Source of the DNA: F23-D06 sp045116675
GTDB taxonomy: Bacteria; Bacteroidota; Bacteroidia; Bacteroidales; WCHB1-69
NCBI GenBank assembly: GCA_045116675.1
Contig: JBGUMF010000048.1
Span: forward strand, 4,047 to 68,046
Length of the DNA stretch: 64,000 nt
Reading direction: 5' to 3'
Below the pieces are notes generated by a model that did not search any database, was not told the DNA's origin, and saw nothing but the letters and a program-made list of their open reading frames with translations. Shown piece by piece: positions 25,422 through 34,954 of this stretch. The position numbers and the translations under genes are program-made. Numbering within the stretch: the first letter of the stretch is position 1; every line of letters starts with the position of its first letter.

Positions 25422-25649
25422 CTATTTTTTCAAATGCAGGCAGTTGGAGAATTCCTTGAAGAAGTCGTAGTTGAGCTCTTGTGAGATTTTGAAGAGCAGC
25501 TGTGTGTTGATGTGGTCTTTGGCAAAGATGTTATACAGATTCTCACGGGTACAGGAGAGTTGGCTGGCCAGCCATGTGACTGTACGGCCCTGTTCTTTGA
25601 GCTTTTCCTTGATTATCTTTCCGATGAAGGGTTTCTTTTTGATTTCCAT
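25422..25649 (-). CDS. Small HTH regulator
   Basis: A 75-residue Cro/C1-like helix-turn-helix protein: VTWLASQLSCTRENLYNIF is the DNA-binding part, followed by LLFKISQELNYDFF. The N-terminus is basic. Proteins of this type are common in Bacteroidales. Its probable promoter is 231 bases upstream, leaving an unusually long and structured leader. Confidence 0.85.
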   Translation of the reverse strand: MEIKKKPFIGKIIKEKLKEQGRTVTWLASQLSCTRENLYNIFAKDHINTQLLFKISQELNYDFFKEFSNCLHLKK

Positions 25650-25682
25650 AATACTGATGTTTTGTTTTCATAACATGAAAAA

Positions 25683-25887
25683 GGCGTAAACAATTTCGTT
25701 GAAACGTACCGGAAGCGAAAGGCTCTGGAAACCCGCGAAACCAGTAGTACGAAACAATCCACGCCTGAAACGTGAACCTTCGCAGCGTACTCTCGTTTCT
25801 AAAATTTTCCAGATTTTATCGCTTCGAGAATAGAGCGGCAGTTCTATTTGGTTACATTTTTCACCATTCTAAAACGGTGCAAAGATA
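25683..25887 (-). ncRNA. Structured leader or small RNA ahead of the HTH gene
   Basis: A minus-strand -7 box TATCTTTG (25880-25887) would start a transcript about 225 bases ahead of the HTH start codon. The transcript can fold: 25683-25687 pairs with 25761-25765, a symmetric 6x6 internal loop follows, then 25694-25699 pairs with 25749-25754, enclosing a CTGG/CCAG hairpin (25725-25728 with 25741-25744). GTTTC-like motifs recur at least five times. It matches no RNA family I can name. It could be a cis-regulatory leader or a separate small RNA. Confidence 0.45.
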
Positions 25888-25910
25888 CAAAAAAATAATA
25901 ACTTGTTTTC

Positions 25911-25941
25911 TTTGTTCGCGAAAACATTTTTTGTACATTTG
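25911..25941 (+). promoter_or_regulatory. Promoter of the asparaginase gene
   Basis: -33 TTTG (25911-25914) and -7 TACATTTG (25934-25941), 19 bases apart, a good Bacteroidota promoter. It diverges from the promoter of the structured leader; the ATG is 21 bases downstream. Confidence 0.7.
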
Positions 25942-25961
25942 CGCCCGCAAAAAACAGCATA

Positions 25962-26999
25962 ATGGATAACCGCAAGATTCTTGTCATCTACACGGGCGGC
26001 ACCATCGGAATGATGATGGATCCCGAGACTCGGGCACTAAGACCGGTTGAATTCGACAACATACGCCAGCAGCTTCCCATGTTGGACCTGATAGGTGCCG
26101 ACATCACTTTCCGGGACATGCTTCCGCTGATTGACTCTTCCGACACCAATCCGGATTTCTGGATCCGGTTGGCTGCCATGATTGGCCGCCATTATGATGA
26201 ATATGACGGCTTTGTGGTGCTGCACGGCACCGACACGATGGCCTACACGGCCTCTGCCTTGAGCTTCCTGCTGGAGAACCTTGCCAAGCCCGTCATCCTT
26301 ACGGGCTCGCAGCTGCCGTTGGGCGTGATACGCACCGACGGACGCCGCAACATCCTCAACGCTATTGCCATCGCCGCCGAGTATCGGAACAACCGTCCGG
26401 TCATTCAGGAGGTGTGCATCTATTTTCAGAACAATCTGTTCCGCGGCAACCGCACCTACAAGGACGATGCCTCGCGGTTCAACGCGTTCATGTCGCCCAA
26501 CTACCATCATCTGGCCGATGTGAACACCGATATAGAGTTCCATTTCGAGAATATCCATTATGAGGAGGATCCGCAGCCGCTCATCGTTCACGATACCATG
26601 GACGACCATGTGGCGTTGGTGAAGCTCTATCCCGGCATCCGTCCCGAATATCTGCGTACGGTGTTCCGCACACCCGGCCTTCGGGCGGTGGTGCTGGAGA
26701 CCTACGGCGTCGGCAACGCCCCCACCAACCCCGAGTTCGCCCGCATCCTGCAGGAAGCGGTGGACAACGGCGTCATCATCCTCAACGTCACCCAGTGCAA
26801 GGGTGGCGGACGGGTGGAGATGGACCGGTACCTTACCGGCAAGCGGCTCGCAGACATCGGCATTATCAGCGGCCTTGACATGACTACCGAGGCTGCCGTC
26901 ACCAAACTCATGTACGTCCTCGGGCAGATTCCCGACCAGGCGGAGGCCAAATTCCGGATGCAGGGGTCGTTGCGGGGCGAGATGACCATGGACAGTTGA
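25962..26999 (+). CDS. ansA: Type I L-asparaginase
   Basis: A 345-residue cytoplasmic asparaginase that hydrolyses asparagine to aspartate and ammonia. The first catalytic Thr lies in YTGGTIG (Thr14), the second in HGTDTM (Thr90, Asp91), followed by the conserved LTGSQLPLG segment. No signal peptide, so it is the type I form. It is followed 31 bases later by the Na/Pi symporter gene. Confidence 0.95.
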   Translation: MDNRKILVIYTGGTIGMMMDPETRALRPVEFDNIRQQLPMLDLIGADITFRDMLPLIDSSDTNPDFWIRLAAMIGRHYDEYDGFVVLHGTDTMAYTASALSFLLENLAKPVILTGSQLPLGVIRTDGRRNILNAIAIAAEYRNNRPVIQEVCIYFQNNLFRGNRTYKDDASRFNAFMSPNYHHLADVNTDIEFHFENIHYEEDPQPLIVHDTMDDHVALVKLYPGIRPEYLRTVFRTPGLRAVVLETYGVGNAPTNPEFARILQEAVDNGVIILNVTQCKGGGRVEMDRYLTGKRLADIGIISGLDMTTEAAVTKLMYVLGQIPDQAEAKFRMQGSLRGEMTMDS

Positions 27000-27030
27000 T
27001 TTCCGTTTCACAAATATAACGACAGCGAAT

Positions 27031-28734
27031 ATGACTTTTTTCACTCTACTGAAGCTTTTAGGTTGCCTGGCCCTTTTGATGTATGGTATGAAAACCATGA
27101 GTGAGGCACTGCAGAAGCTGACGGGCGGCGGCTTGCGCCGTGTGCTCGCCACTATGACCACCAACCGTGTCACCGGCATTTTCTCCGGTGCGTTGGTCAC
27201 CACGGCCATCCAGTCCTCCACGGCCACCACGGTGTTGACGGTAAGCTTTGTCAATGCCAGCCTGCTAACCCTCGCACAGGCCATCTCCGTCATTATGGGT
27301 GCCAACATCGGTACTACAGTCACGGCGTGGATTATCGCCCTGTTCGGATTCAACTTTCAGGTCAGTGCCCTGGTGTTCCCGCTGTTTGCGTTGGGTATTA
27401 TGCTGTCCTATTTCAAAAGCCCCGGGTCGAAGTCTTTCGGCGAGTTCATTTTCGGATTCTCATTCCTGTTTCTTGGCATCGCCACCCTCAGGGAGAACGC
27501 CATCGCCATGGATTTGTCGCATAACGCGACGGTCATGGGCTTCTTTGAATCGTGCCGGAGCCTGGGCTTCCTCTCATATCTTATATTCCTGATTCTGGGT
27601 GGCGTCCTGACGATGTGCGTGCAGTCGTCCGTGGCTATCATGGCCATCACCATGATCTTGTGCTCCACCGGCGTGGCCGACATCTATCAGGGTATCGCAC
27701 TGGTACTGGGTGAGAATATAGGTACCACCATTACCTCGAACATTGTGGCCTTGAATGCCAATACCAACGCCCGCCGGGCCGCATTGTCGCATCTGATCTT
27801 CAACTTGTTCGGGGTGTGCTGGATTCTTATTGTGTTCCGCCCGTTCATTAGTCTGGTGTGCAATACGGTGGGCTTCAACCCCACTGCCGACCTTTCTCAG
27901 GATCCGGACGCCATGTCCCGCATCAATTACGCCCTGTGTGCTTTCCATACCGCATTCAACACTTGCAACGTACTGATTCTGGTCTGGTTCATCCCCACAT
28001 TTGAGAAAATCGTTTGCCATTTGATTAAAGGCAAGGAAGAGGATGAGGACATGCGTCTGCGTTTCATCAGCGGTGGTCTCATGTCCACGGCGGAGCTTTC
28101 CCTGCTGGAAGCCCGTAAGGAAATCAACCACTTTGCGGTTCGTGCTCACCGCATGTTCGGTTTCATTCCCACCCTGCTCGAAATCAAAAACAATGATGAG
28201 TTTGTGAAACTCTATACCCGCATTGAGAAATATGAGGGTATCAGCGACAATATGGAGGTGGAAATTGCCAATTATCTGAACAAAGTGTCCGAAGGTCGTT
28301 TGAGTCCTGAAAGTAAAACGCAGATACGTTGTATGTTGCGTGAGATTTCCGAGATTGAAAGCATCTGCGACAGCTGTTATAATATGGGTAGGGCCATTAA
28401 CCGCAAGAATAGCCTGCGCGAGGATTTTACGGCGGATCAGGTGGCGCATCTTAAGCATATCTGGAAACTTTGCGACGACGCCCTTACGCAAATGGAACTG
28501 GTGCTGAACGATGCCGACAACAGGGTGGACCCGCGTGTTTCACTCAATATCGAGAATGAAATCAACCATTACCGCACCCAGTTGAAGGAAATCAACCTGA
28601 CGGATGTTAATGAGAAGAAATACGACTATCAGACGGGCGTGACCTATATGGACATTGTGGGTGATAGCGAGAAACTGGGCGACTATGCCATCAATGTGGT
28701 GGAGGCCCACACCCAGACGAAACTGACTGTATAA
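27031..28734 (+). CDS. Na/Pi-cotransporter II family protein
   Basis: A 567-residue inner-membrane protein. The N-terminal half has two inverted repeats with the family's QSSTATTV and QSSVAIMAI motifs, each with GANIGTT / GENIGTT. The C-terminal 230 residues form a PhoU-like helical domain. It probably transports phosphate with sodium. It follows ansA closely and may share its transcript. Confidence 0.93.
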   Translation: MTFFTLLKLLGCLALLMYGMKTMSEALQKLTGGGLRRVLATMTTNRVTGIFSGALVTTAIQSSTATTVLTVSFVNASLLTLAQAISVIMGANIGTTVTAWIIALFGFNFQVSALVFPLFALGIMLSYFKSPGSKSFGEFIFGFSFLFLGIATLRENAIAMDLSHNATVMGFFESCRSLGFLSYLIFLILGGVLTMCVQSSVAIMAITMILCSTGVADIYQGIALVLGENIGTTITSNIVALNANTNARRAALSHLIFNLFGVCWILIVFRPFISLVCNTVGFNPTADLSQDPDAMSRINYALCAFHTAFNTCNVLILVWFIPTFEKIVCHLIKGKEEDEDMRLRFISGGLMSTAELSLLEARKEINHFAVRAHRMFGFIPTLLEIKNNDEFVKLYTRIEKYEGISDNMEVEIANYLNKVSEGRLSPESKTQIRCMLREISEIESICDSCYNMGRAINRKNSLREDFTADQVAHLKHIWKLCDDALTQMELVLNDADNRVDPRVSLNIENEINHYRTQLKEINLTDVNEKKYDYQTGVTYMDIVGDSEKLGDYAINVVEAHTQTKLTV

Positions 28735-28813
28735 AAGAGTTTTTCTTTTTCTTAAAGATGCACTGCGTTGCGTCTGTATTTTTCTTTTTTTAACCTTACC
28801 AACCTTTAACCTT

Positions 28814-29524
28814 ATGTCACCCATTGTTGTGGAGATTTGTTGCGGCTCGATTCAATCGGCTGCCAACGCACGCGCTGCCGGCGCGACCCGTATAGAACTT
28901 TGTCAGAATCTGAACCAGGGCGGTACCACTCCCTCGTATGCGACTATACGCCAGTGTGTGGAGGATCTGCATCTGGACGTCTTTGTGCTGGTGCGCCCGC
29001 GACCGGGCGATTTCGTCTATAATCGGCTGGAAATCGACAATATGGTCCGCGATGTGCAGATGTGTAAGGAGTGTGGTGCGGCAGGTGTTGTGGTCGGCTT
29101 TCTGCATCCTGACGGGCGCGTGGACAAGGCGATGACCCGCAGATTTGTGGAGATAGCGGCTCCGCTGCCGGTGACCTTTCACAGGGCCTTCGACCGCTGT
29201 CCGGATTGGCCGCAGGCCTTGGAGGATGTGATTGACTGCGGTTGCCGGCGTATCCTGACCTCCGGCTGCCAGCCTGCGGCGACGGAAGGACGTGAAACGT
29301 TGAGATCGATAGTGGACCTCGCCGGCGAGCGTATCACCATTCTGATGGGTGGCGGTGTACGTTCCGAAAATGTGCGTGATCTGCTGGAATATACGGGTGT
29401 GCATGAAGTTCATGGCTCCTGTAAGAGGCTCATGCCGAACGGGTGCGAGGAGACCGATACTGCGGAGGTGACCCGCCTGTTGGAGGTTTGCCGACGGGGA
29501 TGGGATTGTAATAATATGGTATAA
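28814..29524 (+). CDS. cutC: CutC family protein
   Basis: A 236-residue TIM-barrel protein with the family N-terminus VEICCGSIQSAANA, the IELCQNLNQGGTTPS segment and the C-terminal MGGGVRSENV motif. CutC was linked to copper homeostasis but its biochemical role is unclear. It is followed after 10 bases by a CDF cation exporter, which is consistent with a metal-related unit. Confidence 0.95.
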   Translation: MSPIVVEICCGSIQSAANARAAGATRIELCQNLNQGGTTPSYATIRQCVEDLHLDVFVLVRPRPGDFVYNRLEIDNMVRDVQMCKECGAAGVVVGFLHPDGRVDKAMTRRFVEIAAPLPVTFHRAFDRCPDWPQALEDVIDCGCRRILTSGCQPAATEGRETLRSIVDLAGERITILMGGGVRSENVRDLLEYTGVHEVHGSCKRLMPNGCEETDTAEVTRLLEVCRRGWDCNNMV

Positions 29525-29534
29525 TTGGAAAAAA

Positions 29535-30428
29535 ATGGATACACAAACAAGAACGAAAACCATCACTCGTGTCACGGTTGTCGGGGGTGTGTGCAATTTG
29601 ATGCTGCTGTTGTTGAAATTTGTGGCGGGCATCGTGGGCCGAAGCGGAGCCATGATTGCCGATGCCATCCATTCCCTGTCGGATTTCGTGACCGATGCAG
29701 TCGTGTTGCTGTTTGTTCGGATTTCGTCCAAGCCCAGCGACGAATCCCACGATTATGGACACGGGAAATTTGAGACGCTCTCCACAGGCATCATAGCCAT
29801 GGTCCTGTTCGTTGTGGCGGCGGGGATTTTGGTAAAAAGCGCTACGGCCATTGCGGCCATTACCCATGGTGAGGTGATTCCCCGTCCGGGAGTGATTGCC
29901 CTTGTAGCCGCCGCCGTCTCCATTGTTGTGAAAGAGGGACTCTTCTGGTACACATCCCTACATGGGAAAAGGCTTAACAGCAAGGTGCTGCTGGCCAATG
30001 CCTGGCACCATCGTTCGGATGCACTCTCCTCCGTGGCCACGCTGACGGGTGTCGGATTCGCGTACTTTCTGGGTGACAAATGGACCATTATGGATCCTAT
30101 TGCGGCCATTGTTGTGGGAGCCATGATTCTGAAGGTCTCCTTCAACCTCTTCATTCCGGCCATCAATGAGCTGTTGGAGTGTTCGCTGTCGAAAGAGACG
30201 GAGGACAGGATCCTGCAAATCATCACCGAAGACCCTGCTGTTCAGGATCCGCACAATCTGAAAACCCGAAAGATTGGGAACCGGACAGCCATTGAGGTCC
30301 ACATCCGGTTGGATGCGGCTATGACGGTGGCCGAATCGCACGATATTACGGTGGGGATTGAGAATCGGCTGAAACGGGAATATGGTCCGGAGACGATGAT
30401 TATTGTGCATGTGGAGCCGCAGAAGTAG
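29535..30428 (+). CDS. Cation diffusion facilitator transporter
   Basis: A 297-residue CDF exporter with about five to six membrane helices and a C-terminal cytoplasmic ferredoxin-like domain. The metal-site motifs HSLSDFVTDAVVL (helix II) and HHRSDALSS (helix V) are present. It exports zinc, iron, manganese or another divalent cation; the metal is not set by these motifs alone. Its 3' end overlaps that of the convergent ROK kinase gene by 29 bases. Confidence 0.93.
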   Translation: MDTQTRTKTITRVTVVGGVCNLMLLLLKFVAGIVGRSGAMIADAIHSLSDFVTDAVVLLFVRISSKPSDESHDYGHGKFETLSTGIIAMVLFVVAAGILVKSATAIAAITHGEVIPRPGVIALVAAAVSIVVKEGLFWYTSLHGKRLNSKVLLANAWHHRSDALSSVATLTGVGFAYFLGDKWTIMDPIAAIVVGAMILKVSFNLFIPAINELLECSLSKETEDRILQIITEDPAVQDPHNLKTRKIGNRTAIEVHIRLDAAMTVAESHDITVGIENRLKREYGPETMIIVHVEPQK

Positions 30429-31368
30429 CGGCTTCGCCGAGGGCGGCGGCTCCGAGGATGGCGGCCTCGTTGAGGTTTAGTTCGGAGTAGCGCAGTTGTA
30501 CCCTGTTTTTATATAGGAAAAGCAGATTATCCTCAAAATAGTGTTTCAGGGGCTTCATCAGGGCTTCGCCGGCGCGTGTGGGCCCACCCATCAGGAAGAT
30601 GGCTTCCGGGGCTGAAAAGGCCACAGCGTTGGTTAAGGCGATGCCCAGCCAGTAGGCGGTGGTGTCGTAGGCGGCCATGGCGATGGGATCGCCGGTGAGG
30701 GCGGCCTCGCCGACCATCTGGCAGGTGAGGTTTTGTGTGGCCTCGGTGGTCAGGGGCTGGTGCACGTGGGAGGCGGCGTCCAAATAGTTCTGGCAGATGC
30801 CGCGGGCGGAGGCGTACATCTCCAGACAGCCTTTGCGTCCGCACCCGCACAGACGGCCCTCGGGTTGCACGATGGCGTGTCCGAGTTCGCCGGCGGTGCC
30901 GGTGCTGCCATGCAGAATCTGCCGGTTGATGACAATGCCGCTGCCGATGCCCGTACCCATCGTGAGCATGATAAAATGGCGCATGTGCTTGGCCCCGCCG
31001 TAGATCATCTCGCCGATAGCGGCGGCGTTGGCATCGTTGTCCAGAGCCACTGGCACATGGAAGCGTGCGCCCAGCACCTCCCGGAAGGGAATGCGCTCCT
31101 TTATGTTGAGGTTTGGGGTGTTGGCTTCGATGCTGCCGGTCTGCGGGTTGCCGTTGGGAGCTCCGATGCCGATGCTGCGGATGTCGGCCATGTCCTGATC
31201 CTCCGTCAGTCGTTGGATGGTGTCCCCGATAGCGCGCATATAGTCGGCGGCGGTGTGGTATTCGGCGGTGGGAAGCTGGCGGCGGCGCACCACCTGACCA
31301 GAGTCGCTGACCAGCCCGATGTCGGTGTTGGTGCCGCCGATGTCAATGCCGATGGAATAGTGGTTCAT
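30400..31368 (-). CDS. ROK-family sugar kinase (glucokinase-like)
   Basis: A 322-residue ROK protein. The ATP-binding motif DIGGTNTDIGL lies at the N-terminus, the catalytic Asp in ALDNDANAAAIGE, and the ROK zinc site as CGCGRKGCLEMYASARG. No DNA-binding domain, so it is a kinase and not a ROK repressor; glucose or N-acetylmannosamine are typical substrates. It follows mltG by 6 bases on the same strand and overlaps the convergent CDF gene. Confidence 0.93.
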   Translation of the reverse strand: MNHYSIGIDIGGTNTDIGLVSDSGQVVRRRQLPTAEYHTAADYMRAIGDTIQRLTEDQDMADIRSIGIGAPNGNPQTGSIEANTPNLNIKERIPFREVLGARFHVPVALDNDANAAAIGEMIYGGAKHMRHFIMLTMGTGIGSGIVINRQILHGSTGTAGELGHAIVQPEGRLCGCGRKGCLEMYASARGICQNYLDAASHVHQPLTTEATQNLTCQMVGEAALTGDPIAMAAYDTTAYWLGIALTNAVAFSAPEAIFLMGGPTRAGEALMKPLKHYFEDNLLFLYKNRVQLRYSELNLNEAAILGAAALGEAATSAAPHAQ

Positions 31369-31374
31369 AAGGGG

Positions 31375-32397
31375 TTATCGTTTGATGTTCTGCTTGTTGA
31401 GGGCGGCGCGGTATCGTGCGGCATTGTGACTGTGCTCGGCGGCGCTGGCGGTGAAGTTATGGTAGCCGGAGAAGTCCTCCTTGGCACACATGTAGAGGTA
31501 GTTGTGATGCCGGTAGTGGAGTACGGAGTCCATGGTGGAGGCCTCTGGGATACGAATAGGTCCGGGGGGCAGGCCTTTGTATTTGTACGTGTTGTAGGGG
31601 GATTCCACCTGAAGGTCGCTGTTGAGGATGCGCTGGCGGGCGAAGTCGTGGATGGCGTATTTCACCGTGGGGTCCGACTGCAGCAGCATCCCTTTATGAA
31701 GCCGGTTAATGTAGAGGCCGGCGATGATGGCTTTCTCGGAAGGGCGGAAATTCTCCTCTTCCACGATGGAGGCCAGCGTGGCCACTTCCACGGGCGTCAG
31801 TCCGATGGAGTCGGCCAGGGCCCTGCGTCGTTCGTTCCAGAAGTGCGTTGTGTAGCTGTATAGTTTGTCGATGAACTCTTCGGGGGTCACATCGTAGAAT
31901 ATCTCGTAGGTGTTGGGGATGAAGAGGGTGGGGGCGGTGGCCGGGGTTACGTTGTATTTTTGAAGGAAATCGGGGTCAAGCAGCAGGCTTGCGAGTTCTT
32001 TGGGCTCGAAGAAGAAGCGGTTGCCCACGTGGTCCACAAACTGTCGCATCGTGCGGATGTTGTTGAAGGAGAACTTCACGGGGTAGTGCTGGCCTGCGCG
32101 GAGCATCTTGATCAGGTGGTAGTTGTTCATGCCCGCCTCCACGGGGTATTTCCCGCAGCGCATGGTCTTGAAGCGCATGATCTTGACAGCCAGCCCGAAG
32201 GTGTTCTCGTTTTTGAGGATTTCCTGGTTGTCGAATGCATCCATCACATCGGCCAGCGTGGCGTGGCGCGGCACGGTCACGATGACGTTCTCCGTGTTCT
32301 GGGTGTTGGGCGCGAAGAGGATGTAATAGGCACTGCCTGCGGCAAGCAGGCCGAGGAGGCAAAGTATGGATCCGGTAATCAGTAGGATTTTTTTCAT
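31375..32397 (-). CDS. mltG: Endolytic transglycosylase MltG
   Basis: A 340-residue inner-membrane YceG-fold enzyme. One N-terminal membrane helix (ILLITGSILCLLGLLAAGSAYYILF) is followed by a LysM-like part and the catalytic domain with VATLASIVEEENF (catalytic Glu), NRLHKGMLLQSDPTVKY and SPYNTYKYKGLPPGPI. It cleaves nascent glycan strands. The start MKKILL at 32397 is preferred: a longer reading to 32427 would reach into the -7 box TATTTTTG at 32425-32432. Confidence 0.95.
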   Translation of the reverse strand: MKKILLITGSILCLLGLLAAGSAYYILFAPNTQNTENVIVTVPRHATLADVMDAFDNQEILKNENTFGLAVKIMRFKTMRCGKYPVEAGMNNYHLIKMLRAGQHYPVKFSFNNIRTMRQFVDHVGNRFFFEPKELASLLLDPDFLQKYNVTPATAPTLFIPNTYEIFYDVTPEEFIDKLYSYTTHFWNERRRALADSIGLTPVEVATLASIVEEENFRPSEKAIIAGLYINRLHKGMLLQSDPTVKYAIHDFARQRILNSDLQVESPYNTYKYKGLPPGPIRIPEASTMDSVLHYRHHNYLYMCAKEDFSGYHNFTASAAEHSHNAARYRAALNKQNIKR

Positions 32398-32424
32398 TCT
32401 TGGAGTGTCCGTTTTTTCAGGCTG

Positions 32425-32432
32425 CAAAAATA
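32425..32432 (-). promoter_or_regulatory. -7 box of mltG
   Basis: TATTTTTG on the minus strand, 28 bases upstream of the chosen mltG ATG. It decides against the longer upstream reading frame. Confidence 0.5.
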
Positions 32433-32742
32433 TCCTTTTTTATGGTATTTGGGCAATAAATGAGTGCCATGAGTTTTTTCATTTATTTTCAGTCTCGGCA
32501 ATACCGACGACGTACGTAAATGCAATAATACCCTGTTTTATTGTTCATTGTTTGATTGAGGTTTTTTTTTTTCAAAAAAACATTCAACATGTTGTTGTGA
32601 TGGAAAGATATTGGGATGATTTTTTTCTGAAAAAATAGTGATATGAAAATTTTTTTGTATTAAAAAAATACAGCTCTCGCCCAATATTTTCTCCGCAACT
32701 TACGTTATTATATTAGAAACCTTTATCAAAACCTTAACCGTT
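32433..32742. other. AT-rich divergent intergenic region
   Basis: About 310 bases between mltG and the SUMF1-like gene with no supported gene. It is rich in T- and A-runs. I see no convincing TAnnTTTG box for the plus-strand gene; TATTTTCT near 32689 is the closest. Confidence 0.6.
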
Positions 32743-33624
32743 ATGAAAAAAATCACCTTTATCATTCTTTTTATTGCCACAGTGGCGGCAGCTTGGGCGC
32801 AGAAGCCCGACAAGAAAACCGTGAAATTGGAGAAACAGCTTGTGGGGACTTTCGTGGAAATTCCCTCGGTGCATTACACCGAGTACATCCGCGACACGAA
32901 CATGGAAGTGTACGCGTCTCAGGAAATCACGCTGGCGGGATTCCGCATGTTGGAAACGGAGGTGTCCAACAAGGTGTATGACGCCTTTCTGGAGGATTTG
33001 AAAGCACAGGGCCGGATGAAGGATTACGAGTCGGCCCGTGTCCATAACGAGGGCTGGGCTCCCTGGTTGGACAGACCTGTTGACGAGTTCCTGCAAAATC
33101 AGGGAGACTGGGCACCGGTTTATGCCAATTGCCCGGTGGTGAACATCAGCTACGAAAGCGCACAACTGTTTTGCCAGTGGCTGAATGAGAAGATAGCAAG
33201 TCCGGAGTGGGAATATATGCTGCCTACTCGAGAACAATGGCGGGGTGCGGCAAGTTGTGGTGACCCTAATGCATCCTATTCTAATGGTTCTCCATTTCTT
33301 GAAACCATTGCTAACAAACCCAGATATAACTATTGGCATGTCCCCGAAATGTATATCTCCCGCACGGACGATGGGTATAAAGTGATGGGTCTTTGGTCTG
33401 TAAAATATCATATTCCCCCTACAGTGCCGGTGAAGACATACTACCGTAACGCCTACGGTCTTTACAATATGTGCGGCAACGCGGCGGAGATGGTTGATGA
33501 GCGCGGCGTCGCGATCGGCGGCAGCTGGTACGACCCTGGCTACGACATCCGTATCGACAGCGAGAAGCCCTACGACGCCCCGTCCCCGCTGATCGGCTTC
33601 AGGGTGATTGCGGTGAAAAAGTAA
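32743..33624 (+). CDS. Secreted SUMF1/FGE-like protein
   Basis: A 293-residue exported protein (signal MKKITFIILFIATVAAAWAQ) with a formylglycine-generating-enzyme-like fold: FRMLETEVSNKVYDAFL, PVVNISYESAQLFCQWLNEK, LPTREQWRGAA, GLYNMCGNAAEMVDE and the C-terminal GGSWYDPG to GFRVIAV. The catalytic Cys pair of true FGE is not obvious. Bacteroidota use this fold in GldK/PorK T9SS proteins, but this is shorter and has no lipobox, so it is only a relative. Confidence 0.85.
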   Translation: MKKITFIILFIATVAAAWAQKPDKKTVKLEKQLVGTFVEIPSVHYTEYIRDTNMEVYASQEITLAGFRMLETEVSNKVYDAFLEDLKAQGRMKDYESARVHNEGWAPWLDRPVDEFLQNQGDWAPVYANCPVVNISYESAQLFCQWLNEKIASPEWEYMLPTREQWRGAASCGDPNASYSNGSPFLETIANKPRYNYWHVPEMYISRTDDGYKVMGLWSVKYHIPPTVPVKTYYRNAYGLYNMCGNAAEMVDERGVAIGGSWYDPGYDIRIDSEKPYDAPSPLIGFRVIAVKK

Positions 33625-33643
33625 CCACGAATCGAAAAAGTCG

Positions 33644-33651
33644 TATCTTTG
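33644..33651 (+). promoter_or_regulatory. -7 box of the large lipoprotein gene
   Basis: TATCTTTG 32 bases upstream of the ATG at 33683. It lies too close to the ATG at 33668 for a normal leader, which supports the later start. No clear -33 element. Confidence 0.5.
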
Positions 33652-33682
33652 CGATGAAAATAGTACTATGACAGTGAAAGTT

Positions 33683-34885
33683 ATGAAAAACCGGCTCGTT
33701 GCTGTTGCCAGTCTGTTGATTGTCGCACTGTTGGGTTTTGCATCGTGTGGCGGTACCAAAACCAATAATATGGGCAAGGTCACCATGGACGAGATTCGCA
33801 AGACCGATTTGTCGCGGCTTATTATGTCCGATACCATCTTTTTAGAGCCGGATGATTATGTTTCCGAGACCGAAGAGAATGTTTTCAATGAGAAGAACTT
33901 AGAGTCGCGCTGGTTTGAGCCGATCGGTTTCCGCGGCAGCGACTGCCAGCGTTTCTACATACACTACGACTCCGTTTATCACAAAGGTAACGGTGTGTAT
34001 AGGGTGTATGGTCGCACTCGTTACCGCGACACTATCCGATTATTCACCGGAATGCTTATGCTGGATTCTCTGTGGTTGAATGAGGAGGAATATCTGCCAA
34101 AATATGCTGAATTCGGCAGGTTATACGGCTACTACATGTATGAAGAAGACGAATTTTCCGGTGGCGGGGTGCTGTCTGGCAAGATGCGGATTGACTTTGC
34201 CAAAGTAAACGGACGATTCTACTACGATGCCGTTATGCTCGGTTGCGCTGATGGTTACGAGAACAGCCAGTACGAAGGAACTTGGACGTCGAAGGATTTA
34301 TCCCGCAAAGAAAAGTGCAACTGGGGCGACTTCCGGATTCCCGACTCCCAATACTTGGATGCCGGCGCGGGAGAGTTTAGTCCTGACGAAAAGTGTTTGG
34401 ACCGAGGGTGGCGCATCTATACATACATTTTTGAGGAGAATGACTCCTTGCAGGCACTCTTGCGGGCTGATGAACAGTGGTTTACGCATGAAAACGACTA
34501 TGTTATCCCTTATTCCGGCAGGTTGCAGCGTTACCTCAAAACATACGGTCGCCACAAACGCCCAGCCGCCAAGGTGGTGTTGGCCACTATTCCGTCAACC
34601 GAAGAGGAATTTTATGTCTGGTATAAGGTGGTGGAAGAGCCCCTGTCACAAGACAATCACCTTTGGAATCGGATAAGCGAGTACGCCTTCGCCGACAGTA
34701 CCGGCATCATGTTCGCCTACATGCGCATGGGCGAATTTTCAGACGGGTACATTTCGGAGGGTCTTTTCGATGATTATATCAGATTAAAGGAAAAACACCC
34801 TGTTCTTTTCGCCCAATATCGTAAACGGTTATCGCGAATGTGGAACGAGGTGTATGACGAATGGGAGACGTTGTACGGAGAGTAA
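33683..34885 (+). CDS. Lipoprotein of unknown function
   Basis: A 400-residue lipoprotein; the signal peptide MKNRLVAVASLLIVALLGFASC ends at the lipidated Cys. The body is acidic and rich in Tyr and Trp with no recognised domain. An ATG five codons upstream (33668) is also possible. It follows the SUMF1-like gene in the same direction but has its own -7 box. Confidence 0.8.
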   Translation: MKNRLVAVASLLIVALLGFASCGGTKTNNMGKVTMDEIRKTDLSRLIMSDTIFLEPDDYVSETEENVFNEKNLESRWFEPIGFRGSDCQRFYIHYDSVYHKGNGVYRVYGRTRYRDTIRLFTGMLMLDSLWLNEEEYLPKYAEFGRLYGYYMYEEDEFSGGGVLSGKMRIDFAKVNGRFYYDAVMLGCADGYENSQYEGTWTSKDLSRKEKCNWGDFRIPDSQYLDAGAGEFSPDEKCLDRGWRIYTYIFEENDSLQALLRADEQWFTHENDYVIPYSGRLQRYLKTYGRHKRPAAKVVLATIPSTEEEFYVWYKVVEEPLSQDNHLWNRISEYAFADSTGIMFAYMRMGEFSDGYISEGLFDDYIRLKEKHPVLFAQYRKRLSRMWNEVYDEWETLYGE

Positions 34886-34926
34886 ACATATCTTATGTTT
34901 TATTATTCAGTTCACAGGAAAATGAC

Positions 34927-34934
34927 TATCTTTG
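34927..34934 (+). promoter_or_regulatory. -7 box of the MarR gene
   Basis: TATCTTTG 20 bases upstream of the marR ATG, implying a very short leader. No good -33 element is visible, as expected for a regulated promoter. Confidence 0.5.
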
Positions 34935-34954
34935 CCCTCTAATATTCGAACGCC

